Source of the DNA: Anadara kagoshimensis
Taxonomy: Eukaryota > Mollusca > Bivalvia > Arcoida > Arcidae
Length of the DNA stretch: 64,000 bases
Direction: 5' to 3'
Assembly (NCBI GenBank): GCA_021292105.1
Contig: CM037863.1
Location: 3,972,056 to 4,036,055, forward strand
In this document: positions 35,101-46,329 of the stretch, in pieces
How the letters are laid out: each line of letters begins with the position of its first letter
Numbering within the stretch: the stretch's first letter is position 1
Position numbers and translations under genes: made by a program
The notes under the pieces: generated by a model
Databases searched by the model: none
What the model saw: the letters and a program-made list of their open reading frames with translations, nothing else
What the model was told of the DNA's origin: nothing

Positions 35101-36716
35101 GTCACGACACTGTAATTTACGTTACACGTACTGTCCCGTTATCTTGTTTTGTCACGACATTGTAATTTAAGTTACACGTACTGTCCCGTTATCTTGTTCT
35201 GTCACGATACTGTAATACTGTCCCGTTATCTTGTTTTGTCACGACACTGTAATTTACGTTACACGTACTGTCCCGTTATTTTGTTTTGTCACGATACTGT
35301 AATATGTCCCGTTATCTTGTTCTGTCACGACACTGTAATTTACGTTACACGTACTGTCCCGTTATCTTGTTCTGTCACGACACTGTTATTTACGTTACAC
35401 GTACTGTCCCGTTATCTTGTTCTGTCACGACACTGTTATTTACGTTACACGTACTGTCCCTTTATCTTTTCTGTCACGACACTGTTATTTACGTTACATG
35501 TACTGTCCCGTTACCTTGTTCTCTCACGACACTGTATTTACGTTACACGTACTGTCCCGTTATCTTGTTTTGTCACGACACTGTAATTTACGTTACACGT
35601 ACTGTCCCGTTATCTTGTTTTGTCACGACATTGTAATTTACGTTACACGTACTGTCCCGTTATCTTGTTCTGTCACGACACTGTAATACTGTCCCGTTAT
35701 CTTGTTTTGTCACGACACTGTAATTTACGTTACACGTACTGTCCCGTTACCTTGTTCTGTCGCGACACTGTTATTTACGGTACACGTACTGTCCCATTAT
35801 CTTTTCTGTCACGACACTGTAATTTACGTTACACGTACTGTCCCGTTACCTTAGTCTGTCACGACACTGTAATTTATGTTACACGTACTGTCCCGTTATC
35901 TTGTTTTGTCACGACATTGTAATTTACGTTACACGTACTGTCCCGTTATCTTGTTCTGTCACGACACTGTTATTTACGTTACACGTACTGTCCCGTTATC
36001 TTGTTTTGTCACGACACTGTTATTTACGTTACACGTACTGTCCCGTTACCTTAGTCTGTCACGACACTGTAATTTTTGTTACACGTACTGTCCCGTTATC
36101 TTGTTTTGTCACGACACTGTTATTTACGTTACACGTACTGTCCCGTTATCTTGTTCTGTCACGACACTGTTATTTACGTTACACGTACTGTCCCGTTATC
36201 TTGTTTTGTCACGACATTGTAATTTACGTTACACGTACTGTCCCGTTATCTTGTTCTGTCACGACACTGTTATTTACGTTACACGTACTGTCCCGTTATC
36301 TTGTTTTGTCACGACATTGTAATTTACGTTACACGTACTGTCCCGTTATCTTGTTCTGTCACGACACTGTTATTTACGTTACACGTACTGTCCCGTTATC
36401 TTGTTCTGTCACGACACTGTAATTTACGTTACACGTACTGTCCCGTTATCTTGTTCTGTCACGACACTGTTATTTACGTTACACGTACTGTCCCGTTATC
36501 TTGTTCTGTCACGACACTGTTATTTACGTTACACGTACTGTCCCGTTATCTTGTTCTGTCACGACACTGTAATTTACGTTACACGTACTGTCCCGTTATC
36601 TTGTTCTGTCACGACACTGTTATTTACGTTACACGTACTGTCCCGTTATCTTGTTCCCTCACGACACTGTTATTTACGTTACACGTACTGTCCCATTATC
36701 TTGTTCTGTCACGGCA
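32195..36716 (+). repeat. 50-bp satellite array, about 90 copies, CpG-rich
   Basis: Unit CGTTACACGTACTGTCCCGT, TATCTTGTTCTGTCACGACA, CTGTTATTTA. Variants are spatially sorted: GTTTCACG dominates 32.4-33.5 kb, GTTACACG elsewhere, TTGTTTTGTC is frequent at 35.1-36.3 kb. Insertion units (TTCTTTG at 33885 and 34040) and deletion units (35215, 35300, 35685) recur, indicating multi-unit duplication. Each unit has four CpGs. Confidence 0.95.
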
Positions 36717-37147
36717 ATGTCAATCTTATATTGCTAATTTTTTTGTCTTGCTTGGTACACGAGTACCGTTATCTGGGGGTGTATTGTCATTGAAAGGCCA
36801 GCGTGTGCCCTGAGTAATGTCCAATACAGAAAACTGGGTCAAGCGGTTCTTAAACTACAGAATCTATAATAAATACCATGGCATTTTTGTACCATGACTG
36901 AAAGACTGCTAACACGAAACATTAAAACACAATTTATAGTTGATAAACATTTAAAATTTAATTGGTTCATGAAATGGCTCATAAACCCTGATTTAATAAA
37001 TAATCGATAAGTAACGAGTGTCAGAAAAGCATTTATAATATATCGTATTTAATCTAATTACGGTTATCTGATATTTTAGATGTTTCGTTAAGGTCTCTAT
37101 GGGGGTCAAATTGATGACAGATCTTTCTTTATGTTTTTAAACTACAA

Positions 37148-38531
37148 TACGGACCTGTCGAACGTTTAACACTTGGCTGACAAAAAGGACTCAAAGATCG
37201 GCTGTAGAGTTGTCAAAATTTTGCACAATTTGTGTTAAAAAAACTTCCAGGAGATGAATACAGTACAGACCTGTCGAATGTTTAATACTAAGCTAATGAA
37301 ATCAGTACCAAATGAACAGCTTATATCTCAGTCTTTTCTCGTTACCCACAGTACGGACCTGTCGAATGTTTAATACTAAGCTAATGAAATCAGTACCAAA
37401 TGAACAGCTTATATCTCAGTCTTTTCTCGTTACCCACAGTACGGACCTGTCGAATGTTTAATAATAAGCTAATGAAATCAGTACCAAATCAACAGCTTAT
37501 ATCTCAGTCTTTTCTCGTTACCCACAGTACGGACCTGTCGAATGTTTAATACTAAGCTAATGAAATCAGTACCAAATGAACAGCTTTTCTCGTTGCCCAC
37601 AGTACGGACCTGTCGAATGTTTAATAATAAGCTAATGAAATCAGTACCAAATGAACAGCTTATATCTCAGTCTTTTCTTGTTGCCCACAGTACGGACCTG
37701 TCGAATGTTTAATACTAAGCTAATGAAATCAGTACCAAATGAACAGCTTTTCTCGTTGCCCACAGTACGGACCTGTCGAATGTTTAATAATAAGCTAATG
37801 AAATCAGTACCAAATCAACAGCTTATATCTCAGTCTTTTCTCGTTACCCACAGTACGGACCTGTCGAATGTTTAATACTAAGCTGATGAAATCAGTACCA
37901 AATGAACAGCTTATATCTCAGTCTTTTCTCGTTGCCCACAGTACGGACCTGTCGAATGTTTAATACTAGCTAATGAAATCAGTACCAAATGAACAGCTTA
38001 TATCTCAGTCTTTTCTCATTACCCACAGTACGGACCTGTCGAATGATTAATACTAAGCTAATGAAATCAGTACCAAATGAACAGCTTATATCTCAGTCTT
38101 TTCTTGTTGCCCACAGTACGGACCTGTCGAATGTTTAATACTAAGCTAATGAAATCAGTACCAAATGAACAGCTTATATCTCAGTCTTTTCTTGTTGCCC
38201 ACAGTACGGACCTGTCGAATGTTTAATAGTAAGCTGATGAAATCAGTACCAAATGAACAGCTTATATCTCAGTCTTTTCTCGTTACCTATATATCAAGAG
38301 CATTTTTGGCAGCTGTTACGTACATTTCAGCAGCTTTCGGTTCACCAGCTATCAATATCTCGACCACTCGGTGACTCCATTTTGTAAGCCCAGTGTTAAA
38401 CTTTTGACAGGCCTGTACTGTAACAGCTGTTGAAAAGTTATCAAGATACAATGTACATATTGACCAAGATGAGCTGTCTACTCTGGATTAATTCGTTAGG
38501 TTAGTATTAAACTTTAGACAGGCCTGTACTG
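37148..38531. mobile_element. MITE of the same family, expanded internally by a minisatellite
   Basis: Left end TACGGACCTGTCGAACGTTT and right end AAACTTTAGACAGGCCTGTA are inverted copies of each other. A second right-end copy occurs at 38390-38425. Confidence 0.7.
37255..38290 (+). repeat. Minisatellite, ~88-bp unit, about 12 copies
   Basis: Each unit starts with the MITE terminus GTACGGACCTGTCGAATG, then TTTAATACTAAGCTAATG and TCAGTACCAAATGAACAG. Several units lack TATATCTCAGTC, shared by non-adjacent copies at 37580 and 37748, so two-unit blocks were duplicated. Confidence 0.88.
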
Positions 38532-39307
38532 TATTTAAATGATAATTAAAAATTACTCTTAGATTTACGGATATTACTGTATTTCTTAAAATCAAATCTC
38601 AAAACAAAAACCCGAGGTCAGTTTCAGAATCTTTAAGTATCCTGAACTATGATTTTTCATAGCTTTTAAAAATGTAGAAAACATTAATTTAAAAATACTT
38701 TTCAAGATATTCAGAAGGTTTAGGTTTCATTTCTGAGATCGCTCCAAGCTATTTACTTTTGTCAAATTTGCATATAAAGTTCGATTAAAATTAGAAAAAG
38801 CTTAGTTAAGGAATGATTAATGTGAAACCGGAGTGTGGTCCTTTATGTTGATAAAGATTTCCGCATGCACGCATAAAAGTTCGTGCGTGGAAATATTTTT
38901 TTCTGCATGGTCGAATCAGGCACCGTACAAATTACAGACAAGGCGAGGAGATATATGTGCATCACGTACCTTCTGTTAATGGGAATGACGGGTGATATAG
39001 TGTTTTTTTTTTTTTTTTTTTCATGTACTTGGTATAATTAGAGTAAAATCGTCCCGGGAAAAATGTTTTACGGGAATGTGTCTACGGTGACACAGAAGTG
39101 ACACAAAACATACACATAAAAATATGTTTTGCTTTACTTATGTACGGCATAAGAGTTAATACTACATGCCTACGTAAAATAGAAAAAATACATAATATGT
39201 ATACTATGTAATTTAAACCCATGAGCCGATATCTCTGCTGGTGGCTGGTGCCCCGAGGATATCACAAACTCAGTAGGCAATAATTTCGTATTATTGTCAG
39301 AAATATA

Positions 39308-39429
39308 TGTCATGTGCTGTTTTTGAATTTCTATTAAAATAATGCATTCAAAAACAGCACATGACAAAGTTGTCCATGTGCTGTTTTTGAATGCATTATT
39401 TTAATAGAATTCAAAAACAGCACATGACA
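39308..39429. repeat. Nested perfect palindrome upstream of GPCR 1
   Basis: Four copies of TGTCATGTGCTGTTTTTGAA in alternating orientation: two hairpins that are also inverted copies of each other, with one extra T in the left arm. Centre near 39368. Confidence 0.92.
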
Positions 39430-39596
39430 ATGCTATAATTGTCTAAATTTCCTGCAAGTTAAAGTTGAAATTTCTTAAAAACTAAGGTATACTCCTCATG
39501 CAAAGTATTTCCTTAGCTTAATTTGTAAAATATATTTTGGTCCTTTGGGTACCTTTTCAGAATCTTCAAATAATTTTGGTTCATAATTTTGGTCCA

Positions 39597-39642
39597 AGCA
39601 CTACTGATGAGGAATTGTATTCCGAAACGGTCGTCTGGTGCT
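39597..39642 (+). ncRNA. Hammerhead ribozyme motif (Penelope-like element type)
   Basis: All catalytic parts are present in order: stem I AGCAC (39597-39601) pairing with GTGCT (39638-39642); core CTGATGA (39604-39610); stem II GGAAT/ATTCC closed by TGT; GAAA (624-627); a two-base-pair stem III (AC/GT) closed by GGTC; cleavage expected after C39635. A minimal stem III is characteristic of hammerheads in the terminal repeats of Penelope-like retroelements. Flanking sequence (39480-39660) is repeated near 9.9 kb and, inverted, at 42.3 kb. Confidence 0.8.
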
Positions 39643-39915
39643 GTAAAATTAAAAACTGGTATAATATGTAATTACTACGAACACACCTATGAACATACAT
39701 CCGCGCATAAAACAAAGTTTTGTCGTTTCTGTGTCATCGTATGTTTCTGATTCCTGATAGAATGATGAGATAAGCTTTCCTGACACTAAAATGACGGTAA
39801 ACACTTCACATTCTGTTAGAATTTCAAAAACGATGTTTTTCATAAATTGTTCTTATTTATTTATTTTTTCAGGATCGTCAGAAACCGAATGGAGATTAGG
39901 CGATAAAGACAAATA

Positions 39916-41268
39916 ATGCATCTGAACACAAATTCTTCTGATCCACGCGATTTTAGCGACGAGATATCTAAAACTCTGTCGCCGGTTATAGCCATTGTCT
40001 GTATGTACAGTCTTTTAGGAATTCTGGGTAATCCGTTTGTGGTTATTTTTTATGGCTGCAAACTTAAACAGACACCTTCATTTACCTTCATTGTCTGTTT
40101 GGCAGTTTTTGATTTAATTGTGTGCTGTATATCTATCCCCATGGAAATTGTCGACTTGGTAGAATTTTACAGTTTTCCGAGTTCCGGTGCATGTAAGTTC
40201 CTCCGTTTTATAAATTACTTTGCAACAATGACTTCCGGATTGTTTTTACTCGCTATCGCTGCAGACAGATTTCGGAAAATATGTAAACCTTTACAGAAGC
40301 AAGTGACAAATCAGATGACTAGAGTCATTGTCGTGGTCGTCATAGTAACAGGACTGTTTTTATCGTGGCCAAGTTTGGTTTTCTACACCGTTAATGACGT
40401 AAACATAACCGTTGCTAATGGGGTTATCGGCCATGATTGTACAGCTATGAAAGATGAAAACATTGCTTTATATGTGACGATTTATCACGGGTTATTATTT
40501 CTCGTTTTTATCATATCTTCAATTTCTTTAACTGTAATATATATATTGGTGGTTAGACAATTGATGAGAACTCAGAAACGATTCCGGGACCATCAAGAAA
40601 CGCAACATCATCCAACTTTATCACCAACATCAAAACATCCAACAGAAAATTTTGATCAGAAAATGAAGAGCAATGTCGATTTATCAAATACAAAAAGTGA
40701 TATGGAAAGAAATGGAGAAAATAGTATTCAAAATGAAAACAATATCAACATTGAAAACACGGCAAATTCCGAGATAACGGTGGGAAGTGAAATAAACAGT
40801 TCAGAAATCCCATACAACAGTAGGAAGTCGAAAAAGAAAACATTTATAGAAGAGAAAGAAAAACACTTAAGAAGTTATCGCCAAAAGAAAAGGGAAGCTT
40901 TTAACTTACATACTAGGAAATACACTTTTATTTCCCTAGCGATAACCGTCGGTTTTATAGTAAGTTTTTTGCCCTACCTTGTTTTATTCCTGTGGATAAC
41001 CCTGACAGATCTGGATGTCGTGGCTGATTTATCCACAGCCGAGTTTGTCCTGCTGGAGATTGGAATACGGTCCTGGATTATAAACAGCGTCGTTAATCCA
41101 TTTATTTATGGATTTTTTAACGATAAATTCCGACATTTTGTACGGGACTCTCTCAAATCCGTGTTTTGTTGTTTTTGCTGTAGGAACTCTCCAGTTCTGA
41201 AATACGGTGTTAATGAACACACTTGGATGTCATATTCAGCGTCAGCAAAATCAACGCATCACCATTAA
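39916..41268 (+). CDS. Class A (rhodopsin-like) GPCR, orphan, paralogue 1
   Basis: A 450-residue seven-helix receptor of the plasma membrane, expected to signal through G proteins; ligand unknown. Visible landmarks: N-glycosylation sequon at N6; TM1 with the GN pair (N39); TM2 with LAVFDL (D66); C93 at the top of TM3, pairing with C175 in extracellular loop 2; DRF (117-119) instead of DRY; TM4 Trp151; sequon NIT at 163; TM6 FLPY (351-354, without the usual Cys-Trp); TM7 NPFIY (394-398); a C-tail Cys cluster (418-422) suited to palmitoylation. Intracellular loop 3 is about 120 residues, Asn/Glu/Lys-rich and probably disordered. The coding region is uninterrupted. A pyrimidine-rich tract ending in AG at 39871-39872 lies 44 bases before the ATG, so a noncoding upstream exon is likely. 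The motif set resembles molluscan orphan receptors usually annotated as peptide-receptor-like (inference). It is the first of three tandem paralogues. Confidence 0.93.
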   Translation: MHLNTNSSDPRDFSDEISKTLSPVIAIVCMYSLLGILGNPFVVIFYGCKLKQTPSFTFIVCLAVFDLIVCCISIPMEIVDLVEFYSFPSSGACKFLRFINYFATMTSGLFLLAIAADRFRKICKPLQKQVTNQMTRVIVVVVIVTGLFLSWPSLVFYTVNDVNITVANGVIGHDCTAMKDENIALYVTIYHGLLFLVFIISSISLTVIYILVVRQLMRTQKRFRDHQETQHHPTLSPTSKHPTENFDQKMKSNVDLSNTKSDMERNGENSIQNENNINIENTANSEITVGSEINSSEIPYNSRKSKKKTFIEEKEKHLRSYRQKKREAFNLHTRKYTFISLAITVGFIVSFLPYLVLFLWITLTDLDVVADLSTAEFVLLEIGIRSWIINSVVNPFIYGFFNDKFRHFVRDSLKSVFCCFCCRNSPVLKYGVNEHTWMSYSASAKSTHHH

Positions 41269-41749
41269 ACCTAACATGTTACAAGCATCCTGGTCCATTT
41301 GTATAGGCCATACGACCATTTGTCAGTTCCGGCTGCATTGTGTTTTTCATTTTGTATTTTACAATTTATAACGTTTACAACAAAAGAGTTCTGATACAAC
41401 CTGACCGGTCATTGATCAAAAACATTGCAATCAGTTTGAAAATCAGCTTTTCCGGAAGCAGTTTTTGTCCTAAAACGCTTACGAGAAGGATAATTTGCTC
41501 GGTCAAACCGCTTACGTGATGAAAAATTGCCAGCTCTATTGTCTCCAAAACTTGTATTTCACTCGACAGGGTATGTCCTGAGTTTTTCATTTCAGTAAAA
41601 CACATTCTATGTAATATAAGCTTAACTAATAACTATATTCATATTTTTATTTGTTTTGATATTTAAAGATTTATTAATAAAGTAATTAACACGTCATTCA
41701 TTTCGGAATAAAATTCTTCATCTGTAAATCTTGGACCAAAGTTTTGGAT

Positions 41750-42130
41750 GGTTGGTTGGTTGAATGATGCTTAACGTCGCATCAGCAATTTTTCAGTTGT
41801 TCGCGACGAGAACTATTTAATTAATCTCTATGGATTAATCTATAAACAATTTTGTGTATGCATGTGAAGTGCGAGTGTGTTATATGGTCTGCCTTGTACT
41901 AGCGCGCACTCAGGGCGACTTTACTGTGCTAGCTCACAGAGTCAGTACGCCGCAGACAAACGTACTACTCCCCCAGTCCATTATACTGATACCAGGTGAA
42001 TAAGTAAAGGCAAACAGTAAGGAAAATTCACTTTCCCACATGTTGTCCGAGCGGGACTCGAACTCACAGCGGTGAGAGACCCTTAATTTGAAGACTGACG
42101 TCTTATCCATTAGGCCACCGCGCCCTCTCG
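41750..42130 (-). mobile_element. SINE family 2, copy f, with a 12-bp target duplication
   Basis: Flanked by AAAGTTTTGGAT (41738-41749) and AAAGTTCTGGAT (42131-42142), a target-site duplication with one mismatch. Inserted beside a Penelope-like remnant downstream of GPCR 1. Confidence 0.8.
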
Positions 42131-42300
42131 AAAGTTCTGGATATCCAAATACTTTTCTAATTGAGGAAAATAGAAGGGCCGAAATTTTTTTTACCAACCT
42201 TGTTGAATAATTAAGCACAGCTTAGAATTTTCCAGGAATTTTAAAATTTAAAAAGCATATAAGTTTTATGAAATACATATTTTAACAGTTATAATTTTAC

Positions 42301-42345
42301 GGCACTGGACGGCCATTTGGAATAAAAATCCTCATCAGTAGTGCT
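42301..42345 (-). ncRNA. Degenerate hammerhead ribozyme copy
   Basis: The minus strand reads AGCACTACTGATGAGGA, then stem II, then CAAAT where GAAAC is required, then GGCCGTCCAGTGCC. Core CTGATGA and stem I survive; the GAAA box is mutated. Flanked to 42460 by the same element sequence as at 39480-39595. Confidence 0.6.
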
Positions 42346-42599
42346 TGGACCAAAGTTATGAAAGCAAATTTGTTTTCAAGATGTTGAAAAGATACCCAAA
42401 GGACCAAATTTAGCTAAGAAATACTTTTCATGGGGTAGTATACCTTAGTTTTTTAAGGAATTTCAAATTTAATTAGCAGTTAATAGTATCTGACAATACA
42501 ATATATTGTATCCTTAGTTTATGATGTCCTTAGGGAAGCAAGTCTACAAACAGAGATGTCAGTCCAGTGGTCATAATTAATTCTAAACGCAAATTAACA

Positions 42600-45500
42600 G
42601 TTTTCAAAGTTTTTTTGGTATGTTTGTGGTTGGCTTTTGGAATCGTGATTTATACATGGACGGGTATGTTTGGGATTGGTTTTTGGGATTGTGATTTGTA
42701 CATGGACCGTTATGTTTGTGGTTGGTTTTTGGATTGTGATTTGTACATGGACCGTTATGTTTGTGGTTGGTTTTTGGGATTGTGATTTGTACATGGACAG
42801 GTATGTTTGTAGTTGGTTTTTGGGATTGTGATTTGTACATGGACAGGTATGTTTGTGGTTGGTTTTTGGATTGTGATTTGTACATGGACATGTATGTTTG
42901 TGGTTGGTTTTTGGGATTGTGATTTGTACATGGACAGGTATGTTTGGGGTTGGTTTTTGGGATTGTGATTTGTACATGGACAGGTATGTTTGGGGTTGGT
43001 TTTTGGGATTGTGATTCGTACATGGACATGTATGTTTGTGGTTGGTTTTTGGGATTGTGATTTGTACATCGACAGGTATGTTTGGGGTTGGTTTTTGGGA
43101 TTGTGATTTGTACATAAACAGGTATGTTTGTAGTTGGTTTTGGGATTGTGATTTGTACATGGACAGGTATGTTTGGGGTTGGTTTTTGGGATTGTGATTT
43201 GTACATGGACAGGTATGTTTGTGGTTGGTTTTTGGAATTGTGATTTGTACATGGACCGGTATGTTTGGGGTTGGTTTTTGGGATTGTGATTTGTACATGG
43301 ACAGGTATGTTTGTGGTTGGTTTTTGGATTGTGATTTGTACATGGACCGGTATGTTTGGGGTTGGTTTTTGGGATTGTGATTTGTACATGGACAGGTATG
43401 TTTGTAGTTGGTTTTTGGAATCGTGATTTGTACATGGACAGGTATGTTTGTGGTTGGTTTTTGGAATTGTGATTTGTACATGGACCGGTATGTTTGAGGT
43501 TGGTTTTTGGGATTGTGATTTGTACATGGACCGTTATGTTTGTGGTTGGTTTTTGGATTGTGATTTGTACATGGACAGGTATGTTTGTGGTTGGCTTTTG
43601 GGATTGTGATTTGTACATGGACAGGTATGTTTGTAGTTGGTTTTTGGGATTGTGATTTGTACATAGACAGGTATGTTTGTGGTTGGTTTTTGGGATTGTG
43701 ATTTGTACATGGACAGGTATGTTTGTGGTTGGTTTTTGGGATTGTGATTTGTACATAGACAGGTATGTTTGTGGTTGGTTTTTGGGATTGTGATTTGTAC
43801 ATGGACCGTTATGTTTGTGGTTGGTTTTTGGATTGTGATTTGTACATGGACAGGTATGTTTGTGGTTGGCTTTTGGGATTGTGATTTGTACATGGACAGG
43901 TATGTTTGTAGTTGGTTTTTGGGATTGTGATTTGTACATGGACAGGTATGTTTGTGGTTGGCTTTTGGGATTGTGATTTGTACATGGACAGGTATGTTTG
44001 TAGTTAGTTTTTGGGATTGAGATTTGTACATGGACAGGTATGTTTGTGGTTAGTTTTTGGGATTGTGATTTGTACATAGACAGGTATGTTTGTGGTTGGT
44101 TTTTGGGATTGTGATTTGTACATAGACAGGTATGTTTGTGGTTGGTTTTTGGGATTGTGATTTGTACATAGACAGGTATGTTTGTGGTTGGTTTTTGGGA
44201 TTGTGATTCGTACATGGACAGGTATGTTTGTGGTTGGTTTTTGGGATTGTGATTTGTACATGGACAGGTATGTTTGTGGTTGGTTTTTGGGATTGTGATT
44301 TGTACATGGACAGGTATGTTTGTGGTTGGTTTTTGGGATTGTGATTTGTACATAGACAGGTATGTTTGTAGTTGGTTTTTGGGATTGTGATTTGTACATG
44401 GACAGGTATGTTTGTGGTTGGCTTTTGGGATTGTTATTTATACATAGACCGGTATCTTTGGGGTTGGTTTTTGGGATTGTGATTTGTACATGGACAGGTA
44501 TGTTTGTAGTTGGTTTTTGGAATCGTGATTTGTACATGGACAGGTATGTTTGGGGTTGGTTTTTGGGATTGTGATTTGTACATGGACAGGTATGTTTGTG
44601 GTTGGTTTTTGGGATTGTGATTTGTACATGGACAGGTATGTTTGTAGTTGGTTTTTGGAATCGTGATTTGTACATGGACAGGTATGTTTGGGGTTGGTTT
44701 TTGGAATTGTGATTTGTACATGGACAGGTATGTTTGTGGTTGGTTTTTGGGATTGTGATTTGTACATCGACCGGTATGTTTGGGGTTGGTTTTTGGAATT
44801 GTGATTTGTACATGGACAGGTATGTTTGGGGTTGGTTTTTGGGATTGTGATTTGTACATGGAACGGTATGTTTGGGGTTGGTTTTTGGGATTGTGATTTG
44901 TACATGGACAGGTTTGTTTGTAGTTGGTTTTTGGAATTGTGATTTGTACATGGACCGGTATGTTTGTAGTTGGTTTTTGGAATCGTGATTTGTACATGGA
45001 CAGGTATGTTTGTGGTTGGATTTTGGGATTGTGATTTGTACATGGACAGGTATGTTTGGGGATGGTTTTTGGGATTGTGATTTGTACATGGACAGGTATG
45101 TTTGTGGTTGGTTTTTGGGATTGTTATTTGTACATGGACCGGTATGTTTGTGGTTGGTTTTTGGGATTGTGATTTGTAAATGGACAGGTATGTTTGTGGT
45201 TGGCTTTTGGGATTGTGATTTGTACATGGACAGGTATGTTTGGGGTTGGTTTTTGGGATTGTGATTTGTACATGGACCGGTATGTTTGTGGTTGGTTTTT
45301 GGGATTGTGATTTGTACATGGACCGGTATGTTTGTGGTTGGTTTTGGGATTGTGATTCGTACATGGACCGTTATGTTTGTGGTTGGTTTTGGGATTGTGA
45401 TTTGTACATGGACCGGTATGTTTGTGGTTGGTTTTTGGGATTGTGATTTGTACATGGACCGGTATGTTTGTGGTTGGTTTTTGGGATTGTGATTTGTACA

Positions 45501-46318
45501 TGGACCGGTATGTTTGTGGTTGGTTTTGGGATTGTGATTCGTACATGGACCGTTATGTTTGTGGTTGGTTTTGGGATTGTGATTTGTACATGGACCGGTA
45601 TGTTTGTGGTTGGTTTTTGGGATTGTGATTTGTACATAGACAGGTATGTTTGTAGTTGGTTTTTGGGATTGTAATTTGTACATGGACAGGCAGTTTGTAG
45701 TTGGTTTTGGGATTGTGATTTGTACATGGACAGGTATGTTTGGGGTTGGTTTTTGGGATTGTGATTTGTACATAGACAGGTATGTTTGTAGTTGGTTTTT
45801 GGGATTGTGATTTGTACATGGACCGTTATGTTTGTAGTTGGTTTTGGGATTGTGATTTGTACATGGACTAGCATGTTTGTGGTTGGTTTTGGGATTGTGA
45901 TTTGTACATGGGCCGGTGTGTTTGTGGTTTGTTTTTGGGATTGTGATTTGTACATGGACAGGTATGTTTGTGGTTGTCTTTTGGGATTGTGATTTGTACA
46001 TGGACAGGTATGTTTGTAGTTGGCTATTGGGATTGTGATTTGTACATGGGCCGGTGTGTTTGTGGTTGACTTTGGGATTGAGATTTGTACATGGACAGGT
46101 ATGTTTATGGTTGCCTTTGGATTGTGATTTGTACATGGACAGGTATGTTTATGGTTGCCTTTGGATTGTGATTTGTACATGGGCCGGTATGTTTATGGTT
46201 GCCTTTGGATTGTGATTTGTACATGGACAGGTATGTTTATGGTTGCCTTTGGATTGTGATTTGTACATGGGCCGGTATGTTTATGGTTGCCTTTGGATTG
46301 TGATTTGTACATGGGCCA
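42600..46318 (-). repeat. 46-bp satellite array, about 80 copies
   Basis: Unit (plus strand) GGTATGTTTGTGGTTGGTTT, TTGGGATTGTGATTTGTACA, TGGACA. The minus strand has no stop triplet in any register, giving overlapping Asn/Pro/Thr/Lys/His ORFs up to 710 codons; these are artefacts. Right-end units (46.05-46.32 kb) are shorter (TTTATGGTTGCC type). Confidence 0.95.
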
Positions 46319-46329
46319 GTGCGGGTGTT

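Noticed and set aside
32195..36716. CRISPR-like array
   Set aside because: Repeat units are contiguous, without unique spacers, and the context is eukaryotic.
32168..36813. Many plus-strand ORFs of 73-273 codons reading CHDTVIYVTRTVPL
   Set aside because: Products of the 50-bp satellite in three registers. Most have no ATG, and frame ends track the TAATTT variant.
42594..46180. Minus-strand ORFs of 532 and 710 codons
   Set aside because: They are readings of the 46-bp satellite, which has no stop triplet on that strand. All three registers are open equally and no motif is present.
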